The translations under genes and the position numbers were made by a program. From Microcoleus sp036704825 (GTDB taxonomy: Bacteria > Cyanobacteriota > Cyanobacteriia > Cyanobacteriales > Microcoleaceae), in assembly GCA_036704825.1 (NCBI GenBank), contig JAUBSN010000021.1:30059-94058 (forward strand): a DNA stretch of 64,000 nucleotides, read 5' to 3'. Below the pieces are notes generated by a model. The model had not been told where the DNA came from and ran no database searches. It worked only from the letters and a program-made list of their open reading frames with translations. Shown here piece by piece: positions 8,487 through 17,706 of this stretch. Within the stretch, counting starts at the first letter, position 1; each line of letters opens with the position of its first letter.

Positions 8487-9347
8487 ATGGCTGTATCATT
8501 TCCAACCAGTAACTCTCAATCTCCTATTCAGCATATCAAAAGGGCGATCGGCAAAATCACATTACCTTGGGGAATCACCCTAGGCTACCTCAGCTTAATG
8601 CTATTCCTCCCAGTTACAGCAATGCTGCTGAAAGCCAGCACAGCCAACCCCGCCGAATTTTGGAAAGTTGCCACCAGTCCGATCGCCCTTTCCGCCTACG
8701 ATGTCACCTTCTTTACGGCATTAATTGCGGCATTAATTAACGGAGTATTCGGCACATTAATTGCCTGGGTATTAGTCCGCTACGACTTTCCCTTAAAACG
8801 GATTGTAGATGCAGTTGTGGATTTACCCTTTGCACTGCCCACCTCCGTTGCCGGTTTAACTCTCGCCACAGTTTACAGCGATAACGGCTGGATCGGCGGG
8901 CTGTTTGCACCCTTGGGAATCAAGATATCGTTTACTAGATTGGGCGTAGGTATAGCGATGATATTTATTTCTTTGCCATTTATCGTTAGAACCGTACAGC
9001 CAGTTTTAAACGAGATGGAAAAAGAAATAGAAGAAGCAGCTTGGTGCTTAGGTGCTTCTCAATTTGAAACCTTCTGGCGAGTAGTTTTGCCGCCGCTATT
9101 TCCGTCTATTTTAACCGGAGTAGCACTAGGCTTTTCGCGAGCGGTGGGCGAGTACGGCTCTACTGTAATTGTAGCTTCTAACATACCGTTCAAAGATTTA
9201 ATCGCGCCAGTATTAATTTTTCAAAGATTGGAACAGTACGACTATGCAGGAGCAACAGTTATCGGCACTGTCATGTTAGCTATTTCCCTGGCAATGCTGT
9301 TCGCAATTAATCTCTTACAAGCATGGAGAAGACGCTATGACGGCTAA
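8487..9347 (+). CDS. cysT: Sulfate ABC transporter permease CysT
   Basis: Inner-membrane permease, 286 residues, about six membrane helices, of the MetI-like family. The cytoplasmic EAA loop that contacts the ATPase is clear: EEAAWCLGASQFETFWRVVL near residues 187-206. The N-terminal about 35 residues are cytoplasmic. It overlaps cysW by 11 bases, so the two are translated together and form the heterodimeric pore fed by SbpA. The assignment to CysT rather than ModB rests on the sbpA/cysW context and on the SVAGLTLATVYSDNGWIG segment typical of CysT. Confidence 0.93.
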   Translation: MAVSFPTSNSQSPIQHIKRAIGKITLPWGITLGYLSLMLFLPVTAMLLKASTANPAEFWKVATSPIALSAYDVTFFTALIAALINGVFGTLIAWVLVRYDFPLKRIVDAVVDLPFALPTSVAGLTLATVYSDNGWIGGLFAPLGIKISFTRLGVGIAMIFISLPFIVRTVQPVLNEMEKEIEEAAWCLGASQFETFWRVVLPPLFPSILTGVALGFSRAVGEYGSTVIVASNIPFKDLIAPVLIFQRLEQYDYAGATVIGTVMLAISLAMLFAINLLQAWRRRYDG

Positions 9348-10215
9348 TATCAATTCACCCGCTGGTTACAAATTTCCGCCCGCAGGTTCTAGTCGGAGTC
9401 AGGAAAAAGCTTGGGTCAAACCAACTTTAATCGGAATTGCGATCGGCTATCTTGCTCTTGTCTTATTTATCCCCACTCTCAACGTTTTTTACCAAGCTTT
9501 CAGAAAGGGATTTGAGCCATTTCTTTCTAACTTAACCTCGCCCGATTTTCTGCACGCAGCGCAACTAACCCTGATCATTTCTCTGATAGTTGTGCCTGTA
9601 AATACAGTCTTCGGTTTGTGTGCAGCCTGGGTAATTGGTCGCAACAAATTTCCGGGTCGCACGCTATTAATCAGCCTTTTAGACGTGCCTTTTGCCATAT
9701 CTCCGGTAGTTGCAGGTTTAATGATTGTACTGCTTTACGGTCGGCTGGGGTGGTTCGGGTCGTGGCTGGAGGCGGCCAATATCAAGGTGATTTTTGCCTT
9801 CCCTGGAATGGTGCTGGCTACTGCTTTTGTTACCTTGCCTTTTGTGGCCCGCGAAGTAATTCCTGTTTTGGAAGAAGTGGGGACAGATCAAGAAGAGGCG
9901 GCGAAAACTTTGGGAGCAAATGACTGGCAAATTTTCTGGAATGTCACGCTTCCCAGTATTCGTTGGGGATTGCTTTACGGAGTAATTTTGACCAATGCCA
10001 GAGCAATGGGAGAATTTGGAGCCGTCTCTGTGGTGTCGGGAAATATTGCTAAAAAAACGCAAACTTTGCCTTTGTTTGTAGAGGATGCTTACAAGCAGTA
10101 CGCGACGCAAGCCGCATTTTCAGCGGCGGTAGTTCTAGGTCTTTTAGCAGTTGTCACCCTCGTGCTTAAGGAGATATTGGAACGAAAAACTAGGATTAAG
10201 GAGGTTGAAGAATAG
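9337..10215 (+). CDS. cysW: Sulfate ABC transporter permease CysW
   Basis: Second pore subunit, 292 residues, six predicted membrane helices, preceded by an approximately 30-residue polar N-terminus. The EAA loop is EEAAKTLGANDWQIFWNVTL; the following GEFGAVSVVSGNI block is a CysW hallmark. Its ATG lies inside the end of cysT (11-base overlap). The ATPase gene cysA that normally completes this transporter is not found next to it or anywhere in the window, so it must be encoded elsewhere. Confidence 0.93.
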   Translation: MTANINSPAGYKFPPAGSSRSQEKAWVKPTLIGIAIGYLALVLFIPTLNVFYQAFRKGFEPFLSNLTSPDFLHAAQLTLIISLIVVPVNTVFGLCAAWVIGRNKFPGRTLLISLLDVPFAISPVVAGLMIVLLYGRLGWFGSWLEAANIKVIFAFPGMVLATAFVTLPFVAREVIPVLEEVGTDQEEAAKTLGANDWQIFWNVTLPSIRWGLLYGVILTNARAMGEFGAVSVVSGNIAKKTQTLPLFVEDAYKQYATQAAFSAAVVLGLLAVVTLVLKEILERKTRIKEVEE

Positions 10216-10250
10216 TCATCAGTCATTAGTCATTAGTCATTAGTCATTAT
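10214..10250. repeat. TCATTAG heptamer tandem repeat
   Basis: Consecutive TCATTAG heptamers (one variant, TCATCAG), a short tandemly repeated repetitive sequence typical of filamentous cyanobacteria. The same heptamer and degenerate forms recur at about 35301-35500. Confidence 0.85.
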
Positions 10251-10409
10251 AACTTTAGGGTGCGCGCTCTGAACCTCATCCCTCAAACCAGTCATTAGTG
10301 GGGTGCGTCGCTATCGACAATCAGGTTGGAAGCCGGAAAATCTCACAGCGCTCCACCCTACAAGATATTGGTGCAAAGTATAAACTGAAACAAACATTAG
10401 GAGGCCCAA

Positions 10410-10766
10410 ATGTTAGCTCACAATAGCGAATCTCAATTTGAGGCGATCGGCGATTTTCACAGAACCCAAGAATCCGATATTCCAAAATCTGATAGTGGTG
10501 ACAGCAGACCAACTCAAACCCGCATTCGTATTCGTGTTCCTAAAGAGTACCATCAGGAACCTGTAATCTCTCACCTGATTTCTGAATACGGTTTGACTGT
10601 TAATTTTAATGCTGCTTTCTTGGGTGTCAAAACTTTAGAGGATGGTTGGTTTGATTTGGAACTTAACGGTACAAGCCAACAGATTGAAAGTGCTCTATTT
10701 TATCTCAATGATTTAGATGTGGAAATCTGGAGCAATTCCAATAATCCCGAGGAAGAAACTTGGTAA
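10410..10766 (+). CDS. NIL-domain protein next to sulfate transporter
   Basis: 118 residues; AGGAGG lies 6 bases before the ATG, a very strong ribosome site. The first 40 residues are polar and probably disordered; residues 42-110 form a ferredoxin-like NIL domain (TRIRIRVPKEYHQEPVISHL, with a central GLTVNFNAAFLG). NIL domains sense ligands on methionine ABC ATPases; free-standing ones in cyanobacteria often sit beside sulfate or methionine transport genes. Its position 194 bases after cysW suggests a part in sulfur-dependent control of transport, but no DNA-binding or enzyme domain is present, so this is inference. Confidence 0.8.
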   Translation: MLAHNSESQFEAIGDFHRTQESDIPKSDSGDSRPTQTRIRIRVPKEYHQEPVISHLISEYGLTVNFNAAFLGVKTLEDGWFDLELNGTSQQIESALFYLNDLDVEIWSNSNNPEEETW

Positions 10767-11383
10767 TTAGTCAGTCTGGGACGCACCAAACTGGAAGAGG
10801 AGTTAAGATTCTGGACTGACACGCAGAATTTTCTTTCCTCTTCCCGGTTTATGGAGTCTAATAGCCTCCAGGAATGTTAGTCATGAGTCAGCATATCTAT
10901 TCCTGTAAAATAACCACGATCGAGCTTCTAATGAGGAATGCAAGTCCTTTGAGTTTTATGAGGGCTGGCATTCTTCACTACAAACAAATTTGATGGCGGT
11001 TGGTCGATCGCACATACCAGATCGTTCAGCAGCCAACAAGTGCCAAATAATACCTGCTTACAGCTAATAACCGTGACTGATGACTCTTGATTAACAAATA
11101 TCGATCGTCATCGCTTAACTATTCGATTGACAATTTTGATAAAATCTGGTGTTTTCTCCATCTCTGGTATATCAATAAACAGCGCGCAAGTCTTCTCCAA
11201 CATTATTGTAACAGCCGGAACAATATCCCCCTTTAAAACATCTAAACAATCAAACTAACTCAGTTAGGTCAGGGGAGCATATAAAAAACTTTTTGTCAAT
11301 ATTCAATTTAGGTGAAATTTAGGTGAGGTAAAACTTAGGGGCGATCGACTCTCATCCGCACTGGAAAAAGGTCGATCGCTGCT
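10767..11383. other. Non-coding gap between NIL gene and RTX gene
   Basis: 617 bases. I see a weak inverted repeat just after the NIL gene (GGAAGAGGAG / CTTTCCTCTTCC) that could terminate it, several GATCG-rich HIP1-like sites, and no open frame with coding character. Confidence 0.4.
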
Positions 11384-14300
11384 GTGGTTGGTTTGTGCTA
11401 TGAATTTGATGTGTGCGTGTACCAGGAGAATTTGAACGTGGAACTTTATAAAGAACCGAAACACCAGATAGTTTTTGCCGATTCACAAGTTAAAGATTGC
11501 GAAAGTTTAACAGAAACGGTCAATCCCGATACAGAAATTGTTATTCTCAAAGCCGATCGCGACGGCATCGAGCAAATCGCCGAAACACTTAAACAGCGGC
11601 AAAACATTGCAGCCGTCCACATTTTGTCTCACGGCGCAGCAGCCAGCTTGCAACTGGGAGCAACAGAACTAAATCTGTGCAACATTGAAAGCTACCGCAA
11701 TTATTTAGAAACATGGTTTGCTTTGCCAGCAGCCGAGGCAAACTCTAACTCTCCAATTACAGCTAAACCCGAAATTCTGCTTTACGGTTGCAACGTCGCC
11801 GCCACAGAAGCAGGTGTGGCTTTCGTGGAAAGGCTGAGCCAGCTCACGGGAGCAAATATTGCCGCTTCCGATAACTTGACTGGGAATGCTGCGTTGGGTG
11901 GAGACTGGGAACTCGAAGTAACTACGGGAAAGATTGAAACACCTTTGGCATTTTCTGCAGAGGCGAGGGAAGCTTACAGTGGAGTTTTAGTCGCCACATT
12001 TGCCGAACTGCGGGATGCGATCACTCTGGCTAACGCTTTGCCCAATGCAGACACGATTGCCATCACCGGCAACATCACCTTTGCCCCCGGACAGGTTCTG
12101 CCCAGGATTTCTACCCCTATCACCTTTACCGGCGGCGGTTTCACCCTAGATCTCGCCAGTAACCGGGGGTTCTTCATCGACACCGCCACTACCCCAGTCG
12201 CATTTTCCAACCTGACAATTACCGGCGGCATATCTACAGGCGCTGCAGGCACTGGTGGCGGCGGCGGTGCAGCCGGCATGGGCGGTGCACTGTTTATCAA
12301 CAGCGGCGATGTCACAGTTAATAGCGTGACATTTACTGGCAACAGCGCTACGGGCGGCGCGGGCAGCGCGCCCCCCGTCGCTCCCGCCGTCGCAGGCCCG
12401 GGGGGCAACACCGATTTTGCAGGCCTATTTCCCTTCGTTTCCGCAGGTGGGGCCGGTCAAACAGGCCTCACCGGGTTGCCAAGCATCGGCGCTGAGGGCG
12501 GTACGGGCGGTACGGGCGGCAACGGCGGCAACGGCAGCGGCGGATTGCCAGGTACCGGTCTTAACGGCGGTCCCGGCGGCGCTGGCGGTACGGGCGGCGC
12601 AGGTACCGGCGGGACTAACGGCGGTACGGGCGGCGCTGGCGGCGCTGGCGGTACGGGCGGCTTCGGAGGAGGAGGAGGCGGCGGGGGCGCTGGCGGCGCT
12701 GGTGGCGTCGCAGGCAGTGGCACGGTAGGTGCAACCGGCCCTGGGGGGATTGGCGGCGCTGGCGGCTTCGGAGGAGGAGGAGGCGGCGGCGGTGGCGGTG
12801 TTGGTGGCAACGGCGGTGTCGGGGGCTTCGGAGGCGGTGGTGGCTTCGGTACTGCAGGCGGAGCCAGCACGACTCTCGGAGTTTTCACCCCGGGCGGCGC
12901 CGGCAGCGCCGCCGGTGGGGGTGGCGGTGCTGGTTTGGGAGGTGCAATTTTTGTTAATACTGGTAGTCTGACCCTGAACAACAGCACTTTGTTCAACAAC
13001 ACAGCAACCGGAGGCGCGGCTGGGGGTGCGGGGGCGACACCGGGTCAGGGCGCGGGGGCTGCGATTTTTGTCAACAGCGGCGCTACTGCAACTCTGACTA
13101 ACAACACTATCACTGCTAACACTGCTACTGCTACTGCCCCTGCTGTTGCTGTCGGCGGGGGCATTGCTACTAACGGCGGTACTGTGAATGTCCTAAATTC
13201 GATCGTCGCCGGGAATTTGGGCGGCGCGAATCCTGACGTGTTCGGAACCTTCGCCGCCACCAGTATCAACAATTTGATCGGGAATGTTGCTGGCAGCAAT
13301 TTACCTGTCGCCCAGCAACTGACAGTTCCTCTAGCAAATGTCCTCGCCCCTACCGCAGCATTGAACCAGGCTACAGGCGTTCCCCTGACTTATGCTTTGG
13401 CTGACAGCACTGCGACACCTAATCCGGCGATCGATGGCGGGGATGCCGCGGCTGCGGCTGCTGCCGGCGCGACTGACCAACGGGGTACGGGCTTTCCCCG
13501 GACGATCGGCACTGCTGTTGATATCGGTGCTTATGAATACGGCCCGATCGTCACAGGGGTTAAATTCAACGACTTTAACGGGGATAGCCTGCAAGGTGCC
13601 GCGGCGACTGAACCGGGCCTCCCGGGCTGGGTGATTTCTGTAGGAACGAAGAGCGCTACTACCGCAGCCGACGGCACTTACATCATCCGCGACGTAAAAA
13701 CAGATACTCCGATTACAGAAGCGCCGCCCGCTGGAACCCCTGCTACTGCTTGGGTGCAGACCGTCGGCCCGACTCCGGCAAATACGGGTATTGTTAATGT
13801 CACGGGTGCAAACTTCGGTAATTTCCAGAAAACATCGATCGCGGGCAAAACCTACACCGATCTCGCGGGCAACGGCTTCACGCCCGATGACACCGTATTA
13901 AACGGCATCACCGTTAACTTATACCAAGACACCAACGCCAACGGCACGCTGGAAGTCGGCACAGATACTGTTGTCGGCACTGCACAAACCACTGCGGGAG
14001 CAGGAGATTACACATTCTCGGATATCGGTCCCGGCAATTACCTGATACAAGCCACTGCCCCAGCCAACTCCAGCATCTCTTTCCCCGCTGCCGCCATTCT
14101 CGTTAGTGCCCAAAGCGGTACTCCCGTCACCGCCCAAAACTTCGGCGTTTTCCAAAACATCACCGTCAGCGGCACCAAATTCACTGACCTCACAGGCAAC
14201 GGCTTCTCTGCTGACGACACCCCCCTCAACGGCACTACCGTTCGCTTGTTCAAAGATACTAACGATAACAGCACTTTAGATACGGGGGATGCGGAAATCG

Positions 14301-16744
14301 CCTCTCAAGTTAGCGGAACAGCGCCATCGGCTGCTGGGACGTATAGCTTTGCTAACGTCGGTTCCGGTCGGCACTTTGTGAGAGAAGACGTGCCGGCCGG
14401 TTTCTCACAAACCGCCGGTCCGGTCTTTTATACAATTAACCCGGTCAGCGGCACAAACATTACGGCTCAAGACTTCGGCAACTTCCAGTTGGGCAAAATC
14501 AGCGGGATCAAATTTAATGACCTCAACAAAAATGGCACCCAAGATTTGCCAGCAGAACAACCGCTAGGAGGCTGGACAATCTACGTAGATGCCAACAATA
14601 ACGGCACCTTCGATGCTGATGAAGAAAGCGAAATCACGGATGCTACGGGTCTGTACGAGATCGACGACCTGCCAGCGGGCACTTATACAGTGCGGGAAGT
14701 GCTACAAACAGGCTGGACGCAAACTGTACCCCCCGTCAACCCAGCCACGCCTACCCTTTCTGGCGCGTTTACGATCGCCGTCACCAGTGGCACCGACTCC
14801 CAAAACAACAACTTCGGCAACTTCAAGCCCAACTCGATTAGCGGTCTGAAGTTCAATGACCTCAACAACAACCAGGTACAAGATACCGGGGAACTAGGGC
14901 TGGCAAACTGGCAATTCTTCCTCGATACCAACGATAACGGCACTCTCGACACCGGGGAACCGAATACCCTCACCGATGCCGCCGGCAACTACCAATTCCT
15001 CGATTTATCAGCAGGAACCTACAAGGTGCGGGAAGTCTTGCAGCCTACTTGGACGCAAACTACCCCCGACCCGGATGACATCACTGTCACCAGCGGTCAA
15101 GACATCGCTAATATCAACTTTGGCAACTTCCAGTCGAGCACTATCAGCGGTCAAAAATTCAATGACCTCAACAACAACGGCGTTAAAGATGCCGGAGAAT
15201 TGGGGCTAGGTAACTGGCAAATATTCCTCGACAGTATCACTCCCGATGGTATCTTTCAGCAGGGCGAACCTACTACCATCACCGATGCAGCGGGCAACTA
15301 CACTCTCCGAGATATACCCGCAGGTACTTACCAGGTAAGGGAAGTCCAGCAAAATGGCTGGACCCAGACGACCCCCAACCCGGCCCCCGTTACGGTTAAT
15401 CCCTCCGATAACATCACAGGCATTGACTTCGGCAACTTCCTGCCCCAACCCGGGGCAATCCAAGGTCTGAAATTCCAAGACACCAACAACAATGGCACTC
15501 AGGATGCTGGAGAACCGGGTTTACCCAATTTCCAAATTCAGTTAACCAATGTCGTAGCTGGAACTTCTCCTGCTCCTGTTACTACTACCACAGACAACAG
15601 CGGCAACTACCTGTTCGCGAACCTAACGCCGGGAACCTACCGCGTCAGGGAAGTCAACCAAACTGGGTTTACCCAAAGCACACCCGAACCGGCCGACATC
15701 ATCCTCACTTCAGGCGCTATTGTCAGCGGCATCAACTTCGGCAACTTCCCAGCGCCGACGCCGACACCGGAACCGACGCCACTGCCACCTGTACCGACGC
15801 CGACGCCTGCACCGACGCCGACACCGGAACCGACGCCGACGCCAACTCCTGCACCTGTACCGACGCCGACTCCTGCACCTGTACCGACGCCGACGCCTGC
15901 ACCTGTACCGACGCCGACTCCTGCACCTGTACCGACGCCGACTCCTGCACCTGTACCGACAGATTTGGTTTGCCCTGAGAACTTCCCCAGGATCGCTACT
16001 CCCAATGAGCCCGGCTCTTCTTCAGCGGGTAATGCGATCAATGGTCCTAACGGCGACGATACGATCGTGGGTAGTGCCGGCAGTGACTCTATCTTCGGAT
16101 TGGGCGGCAACGATTTGATCTTTGGTCGAGGGGGCGGTGACTACATCAATGGCAATACGGCCAACGATACTGTCTACGGAGGCATCGATAACGATACTCT
16201 CTTCGGTGGTAAAGGGTTTGACCTGATTTTTGGCGATCGCGCTAACGATACGATTTATGGCAATCGCGGCAACGACTCTCTTTCTGGCGACGAAGGCAAT
16301 GACTTATTGTACGGGGGCAAAGCCGATGACGTAATTTTGGGAGGCGCTGGCGACGACGTGCTATTTGGCGATCAGGGCAATGACACTCTCTGCGGCGGCG
16401 AGGGTAACAATACCTTAATTGGCGGCAGCGGCGATGATTTGCTCTTTGCTGACGGCGGCGATGAGTTGCTCTTTGGCGGCATTGGCAGCGATACCCTCGT
16501 CGGTGGCACTGGCAGCAATCGCTTTGTCTTGTCAGCGGGCGGAGGAATTGACACGATTTTCAACTTCACCGCAGGAGTTGATTCGATCGGGTTGCTAGGA
16601 GGCTTGGACTTCAATCAACTGTCATTTACCGAAACTAATGGCTCGACGGCGATCGGAATTGCCAACAGCGACGAGATTTTGGCTGTAATGACGGGCGTGC
16701 AGCCGAGCCAGTTATCGGCTCAGAGTTTTAGCTTGCTGGTTTAG
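11384..16744 (+). CDS. Giant DUF4347 / Gly-rich / SdrD-B / RTX surface protein
   Basis: 1786 residues from the longest start (GTG 11384); GTG 11438 is preferable because AGGAG lies 9 bases before it and homologous proteins begin close to the DUF4347 domain. Domains: DUF4347 (about 25-200, with HILSHGAAASLQLG), a beta-helix-like region broken by a Gly-rich tract (about 282-519, GGTGGAGG-type), seven SdrD-B-like modules (about 724-1452, each starting like SGLKFNDLNNNQVQD and ending TYxVREV), a Pro/Thr linker of PTPTPAPV repeats (about 1457-1525), and calcium-binding RTX nonapeptides (about 1545-1718, GGNDxIFG type). Such proteins leave by type I secretion through a C-terminal signal and act as cell-surface or matrix proteins; DUF4347 is typical of cyanobacterial members. 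A terminator follows. Confidence 0.88.
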   Translation: MVGLCYEFDVCVYQENLNVELYKEPKHQIVFADSQVKDCESLTETVNPDTEIVILKADRDGIEQIAETLKQRQNIAAVHILSHGAAASLQLGATELNLCNIESYRNYLETWFALPAAEANSNSPITAKPEILLYGCNVAATEAGVAFVERLSQLTGANIAASDNLTGNAALGGDWELEVTTGKIETPLAFSAEAREAYSGVLVATFAELRDAITLANALPNADTIAITGNITFAPGQVLPRISTPITFTGGGFTLDLASNRGFFIDTATTPVAFSNLTITGGISTGAAGTGGGGGAAGMGGALFINSGDVTVNSVTFTGNSATGGAGSAPPVAPAVAGPGGNTDFAGLFPFVSAGGAGQTGLTGLPSIGAEGGTGGTGGNGGNGSGGLPGTGLNGGPGGAGGTGGAGTGGTNGGTGGAGGAGGTGGFGGGGGGGGAGGAGGVAGSGTVGATGPGGIGGAGGFGGGGGGGGGGVGGNGGVGGFGGGGGFGTAGGASTTLGVFTPGGAGSAAGGGGGAGLGGAIFVNTGSLTLNNSTLFNNTATGGAAGGAGATPGQGAGAAIFVNSGATATLTNNTITANTATATAPAVAVGGGIATNGGTVNVLNSIVAGNLGGANPDVFGTFAATSINNLIGNVAGSNLPVAQQLTVPLANVLAPTAALNQATGVPLTYALADSTATPNPAIDGGDAAAAAAAGATDQRGTGFPRTIGTAVDIGAYEYGPIVTGVKFNDFNGDSLQGAAATEPGLPGWVISVGTKSATTAADGTYIIRDVKTDTPITEAPPAGTPATAWVQTVGPTPANTGIVNVTGANFGNFQKTSIAGKTYTDLAGNGFTPDDTVLNGITVNLYQDTNANGTLEVGTDTVVGTAQTTAGAGDYTFSDIGPGNYLIQATAPANSSISFPAAAILVSAQSGTPVTAQNFGVFQNITVSGTKFTDLTGNGFSADDTPLNGTTVRLFKDTNDNSTLDTGDAEIASQVSGTAPSAAGTYSFANVGSGRHFVREDVPAGFSQTAGPVFYTINPVSGTNITAQDFGNFQLGKISGIKFNDLNKNGTQDLPAEQPLGGWTIYVDANNNGTFDADEESEITDATGLYEIDDLPAGTYTVREVLQTGWTQTVPPVNPATPTLSGAFTIAVTSGTDSQNNNFGNFKPNSISGLKFNDLNNNQVQDTGELGLANWQFFLDTNDNGTLDTGEPNTLTDAAGNYQFLDLSAGTYKVREVLQPTWTQTTPDPDDITVTSGQDIANINFGNFQSSTISGQKFNDLNNNGVKDAGELGLGNWQIFLDSITPDGIFQQGEPTTITDAAGNYTLRDIPAGTYQVREVQQNGWTQTTPNPAPVTVNPSDNITGIDFGNFLPQPGAIQGLKFQDTNNNGTQDAGEPGLPNFQIQLTNVVAGTSPAPVTTTTDNSGNYLFANLTPGTYRVREVNQTGFTQSTPEPADIILTSGAIVSGINFGNFPAPTPTPEPTPLPPVPTPTPAPTPTPEPTPTPTPAPVPTPTPAPVPTPTPAPVPTPTPAPVPTPTPAPVPTDLVCPENFPRIATPNEPGSSSAGNAINGPNGDDTIVGSAGSDSIFGLGGNDLIFGRGGGDYINGNTANDTVYGGIDNDTLFGGKGFDLIFGDRANDTIYGNRGNDSLSGDEGNDLLYGGKADDVILGGAGDDVLFGDQGNDTLCGGEGNNTLIGGSGDDLLFADGGDELLFGGIGSDTLVGGTGSNRFVLSAGGGIDTIFNFTAGVDSIGLLGGLDFNQLSFTETNGSTAIGIANSDEILAVMTGVQPSQLSAQSFSLLV

Positions 16745-16823
16745 CCTGCACATAAAACTCGGCAGTTGCCACCGATCCTACACTTGCCTCTCGTCCCAAC
16801 AGAGACGCACTATCGGGAAGCAG

Positions 16824-16849
16824 AGCCTCGAAGCATTGGTTTCGAGGCT
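16824..16849 (+). terminator. Hairpin after the RTX gene
   Basis: AGCCTCGAA (16824) pairs with TTCGAGGCT (16841) around an 8-base loop. No T-run follows, so it probably works together with the larger hairpin just downstream. Confidence 0.4.
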
Positions 16850-16852
16850 TTG

Positions 16853-16889
16853 CCAAAGAAGGGGAACGAATTCCGTTCCCCTTCTTTGG
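16853..16889. terminator. Bidirectional terminator between RTX gene and cytochrome gene
   Basis: A perfect 16-bp inverted repeat (CCAAAGAAGGGGAACG and its complement) with a 5-base loop. It abuts the stop codon of the convergent cytochrome gene, so it can end transcripts from both sides. No long T-run is present. Confidence 0.7.
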
Positions 16890-17270
16890 TCAAATTTGTT
16901 CGAGATACTTCAGCAAGTCGGCCATTTCTTGCGGACTCGGTTGAAACTGCGGCATTGGTGGGGTTTTCCCGCTGGTGACTTGCCGGATCAGATCCAATTC
17001 GGATTTGCGCTCGGAAACTCCGTGCAAGTTGGGCCCGACTTGACTGTCTGAAACCGATATGTGACACCCCGCACAGTTCATTTGAAAGATGGCGGAACCT
17101 TGAAATGGGTTGCCCGTGAGGGACAGTACGCTTTTGACGTAAGGATCGGCGACTTGAAACTGACGAATTGCGATCGCCGCCAAGATGATGGCAAGCAACA
17201 CCGCTAGCGCAAATATGACAAGTCGCTCGATCGGGTTTTTAATTTCATTCCTGGCAAGTTGGTTATTCAA
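16890..17270 (-). CDS. Membrane-anchored c-type cytochrome, CytM-like
   Basis: 126 residues: a cytoplasmic start, one membrane anchor (about 17-35), then a single class I haem domain in the lumen or periplasm. Haem site CAGCH at residues 66-70; the axial Met is in PPMP (M106). The GPNLHGV, TSGKTPPMPQF and MADLLKYLEQI blocks fit the small membrane-bound cytochrome cM family of cyanobacteria better than soluble c6, though cytM itself is not certain. It is divergent from petG with 180 bases between, placing it beside another thylakoid electron-transport gene. Expected role: accessory electron transfer, proposed for CytM in respiration or stress. Confidence 0.8.
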   Translation of the reverse strand: MNNQLARNEIKNPIERLVIFALAVLLAIILAAIAIRQFQVADPYVKSVLSLTGNPFQGSAIFQMNCAGCHISVSDSQVGPNLHGVSERKSELDLIRQVTSGKTPPMPQFQPSPQEMADLLKYLEQI

Positions 17271-17450
17271 AGGAGTTCAATTAAAAATAGTATCTACAAG
17301 AAAATTTATTTCTCATAACATAGCTTAATCGTTCGCAGCGGGGAGAGCAAGGTCTGATACTCCCGGAAGGGCGTTTTTCGGAAAATTCATCTGTGTAAGT
17401 GCTGGTAATATTAAAAATAGGTTGTTAAATCTTAACGTTAAGGAGATCTC

Positions 17451-17570
17451 ATGGTAGAACCGCTGCTTTCAGGTATTGTTCTGGGTCTAATCTTTGTTAC
17501 TCTGTCGGGGCTGTTTTTTGCTGCTTATCAGCAGTACAAGCGCGGCGATCAGTTGGGTATCAACAAGTAA
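17451..17570 (+). CDS. petG: Cytochrome b6f complex subunit V
   Basis: A 39-residue single-span membrane peptide required for assembly of the cytochrome b6f complex. The start MVEPLLSGIVLGL and the following one-helix sequence with QQYKRGDQLG at the stromal end match PetG along its whole length. AAGGAG lies 5 bases before the ATG. Monocistronic; the cytochrome c gene is divergent upstream. Confidence 0.95.
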   Translation: MVEPLLSGIVLGLIFVTLSGLFFAAYQQYKRGDQLGINK

Positions 17571-17604
17571 AAGGGGCTACAGTCCCTAACTTAAGCCCTC
17601 CGTC

Positions 17605-17702
17605 AAGGGAAGAGGGAGAGTGGGGGAGTGGGAGAGTGGGGGAGTGGGAGAGTGGGAGATTGGAAAAATCTTTCTTCTTCCCTCTTCCCTCTTCCTTCTT
17701 CC
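17605..17702. repeat. Low-complexity GGGAGAGT / CTTCC tract
   Basis: Imperfect GGGAGAGTGGGGGAGT units are followed by CTTCCCTCTTCC units, a purine block then a pyrimidine block that could pair. Similar CTTCCTT or GGAAGAA tracts occur near 34706 and 37080. It separates petG from the convergent glycosyltransferase gene. Confidence 0.7.
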
Positions 17703-17706
17703 TTCG

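Noticed and set aside
9618..10110. Frames inside cysW on both strands
   Set aside because: Alternative-frame shadows of a well-supported gene.
12457..13002. Long Pro-rich antisense frame within the RTX gene
   Set aside because: It is the complement of the Gly-rich tract; composition fully explained by the sense gene.
15720..16118. Arg/His-rich frame over the Pro/Thr linker
   Set aside because: Shadow of the PTPTPAP repeat in another frame.
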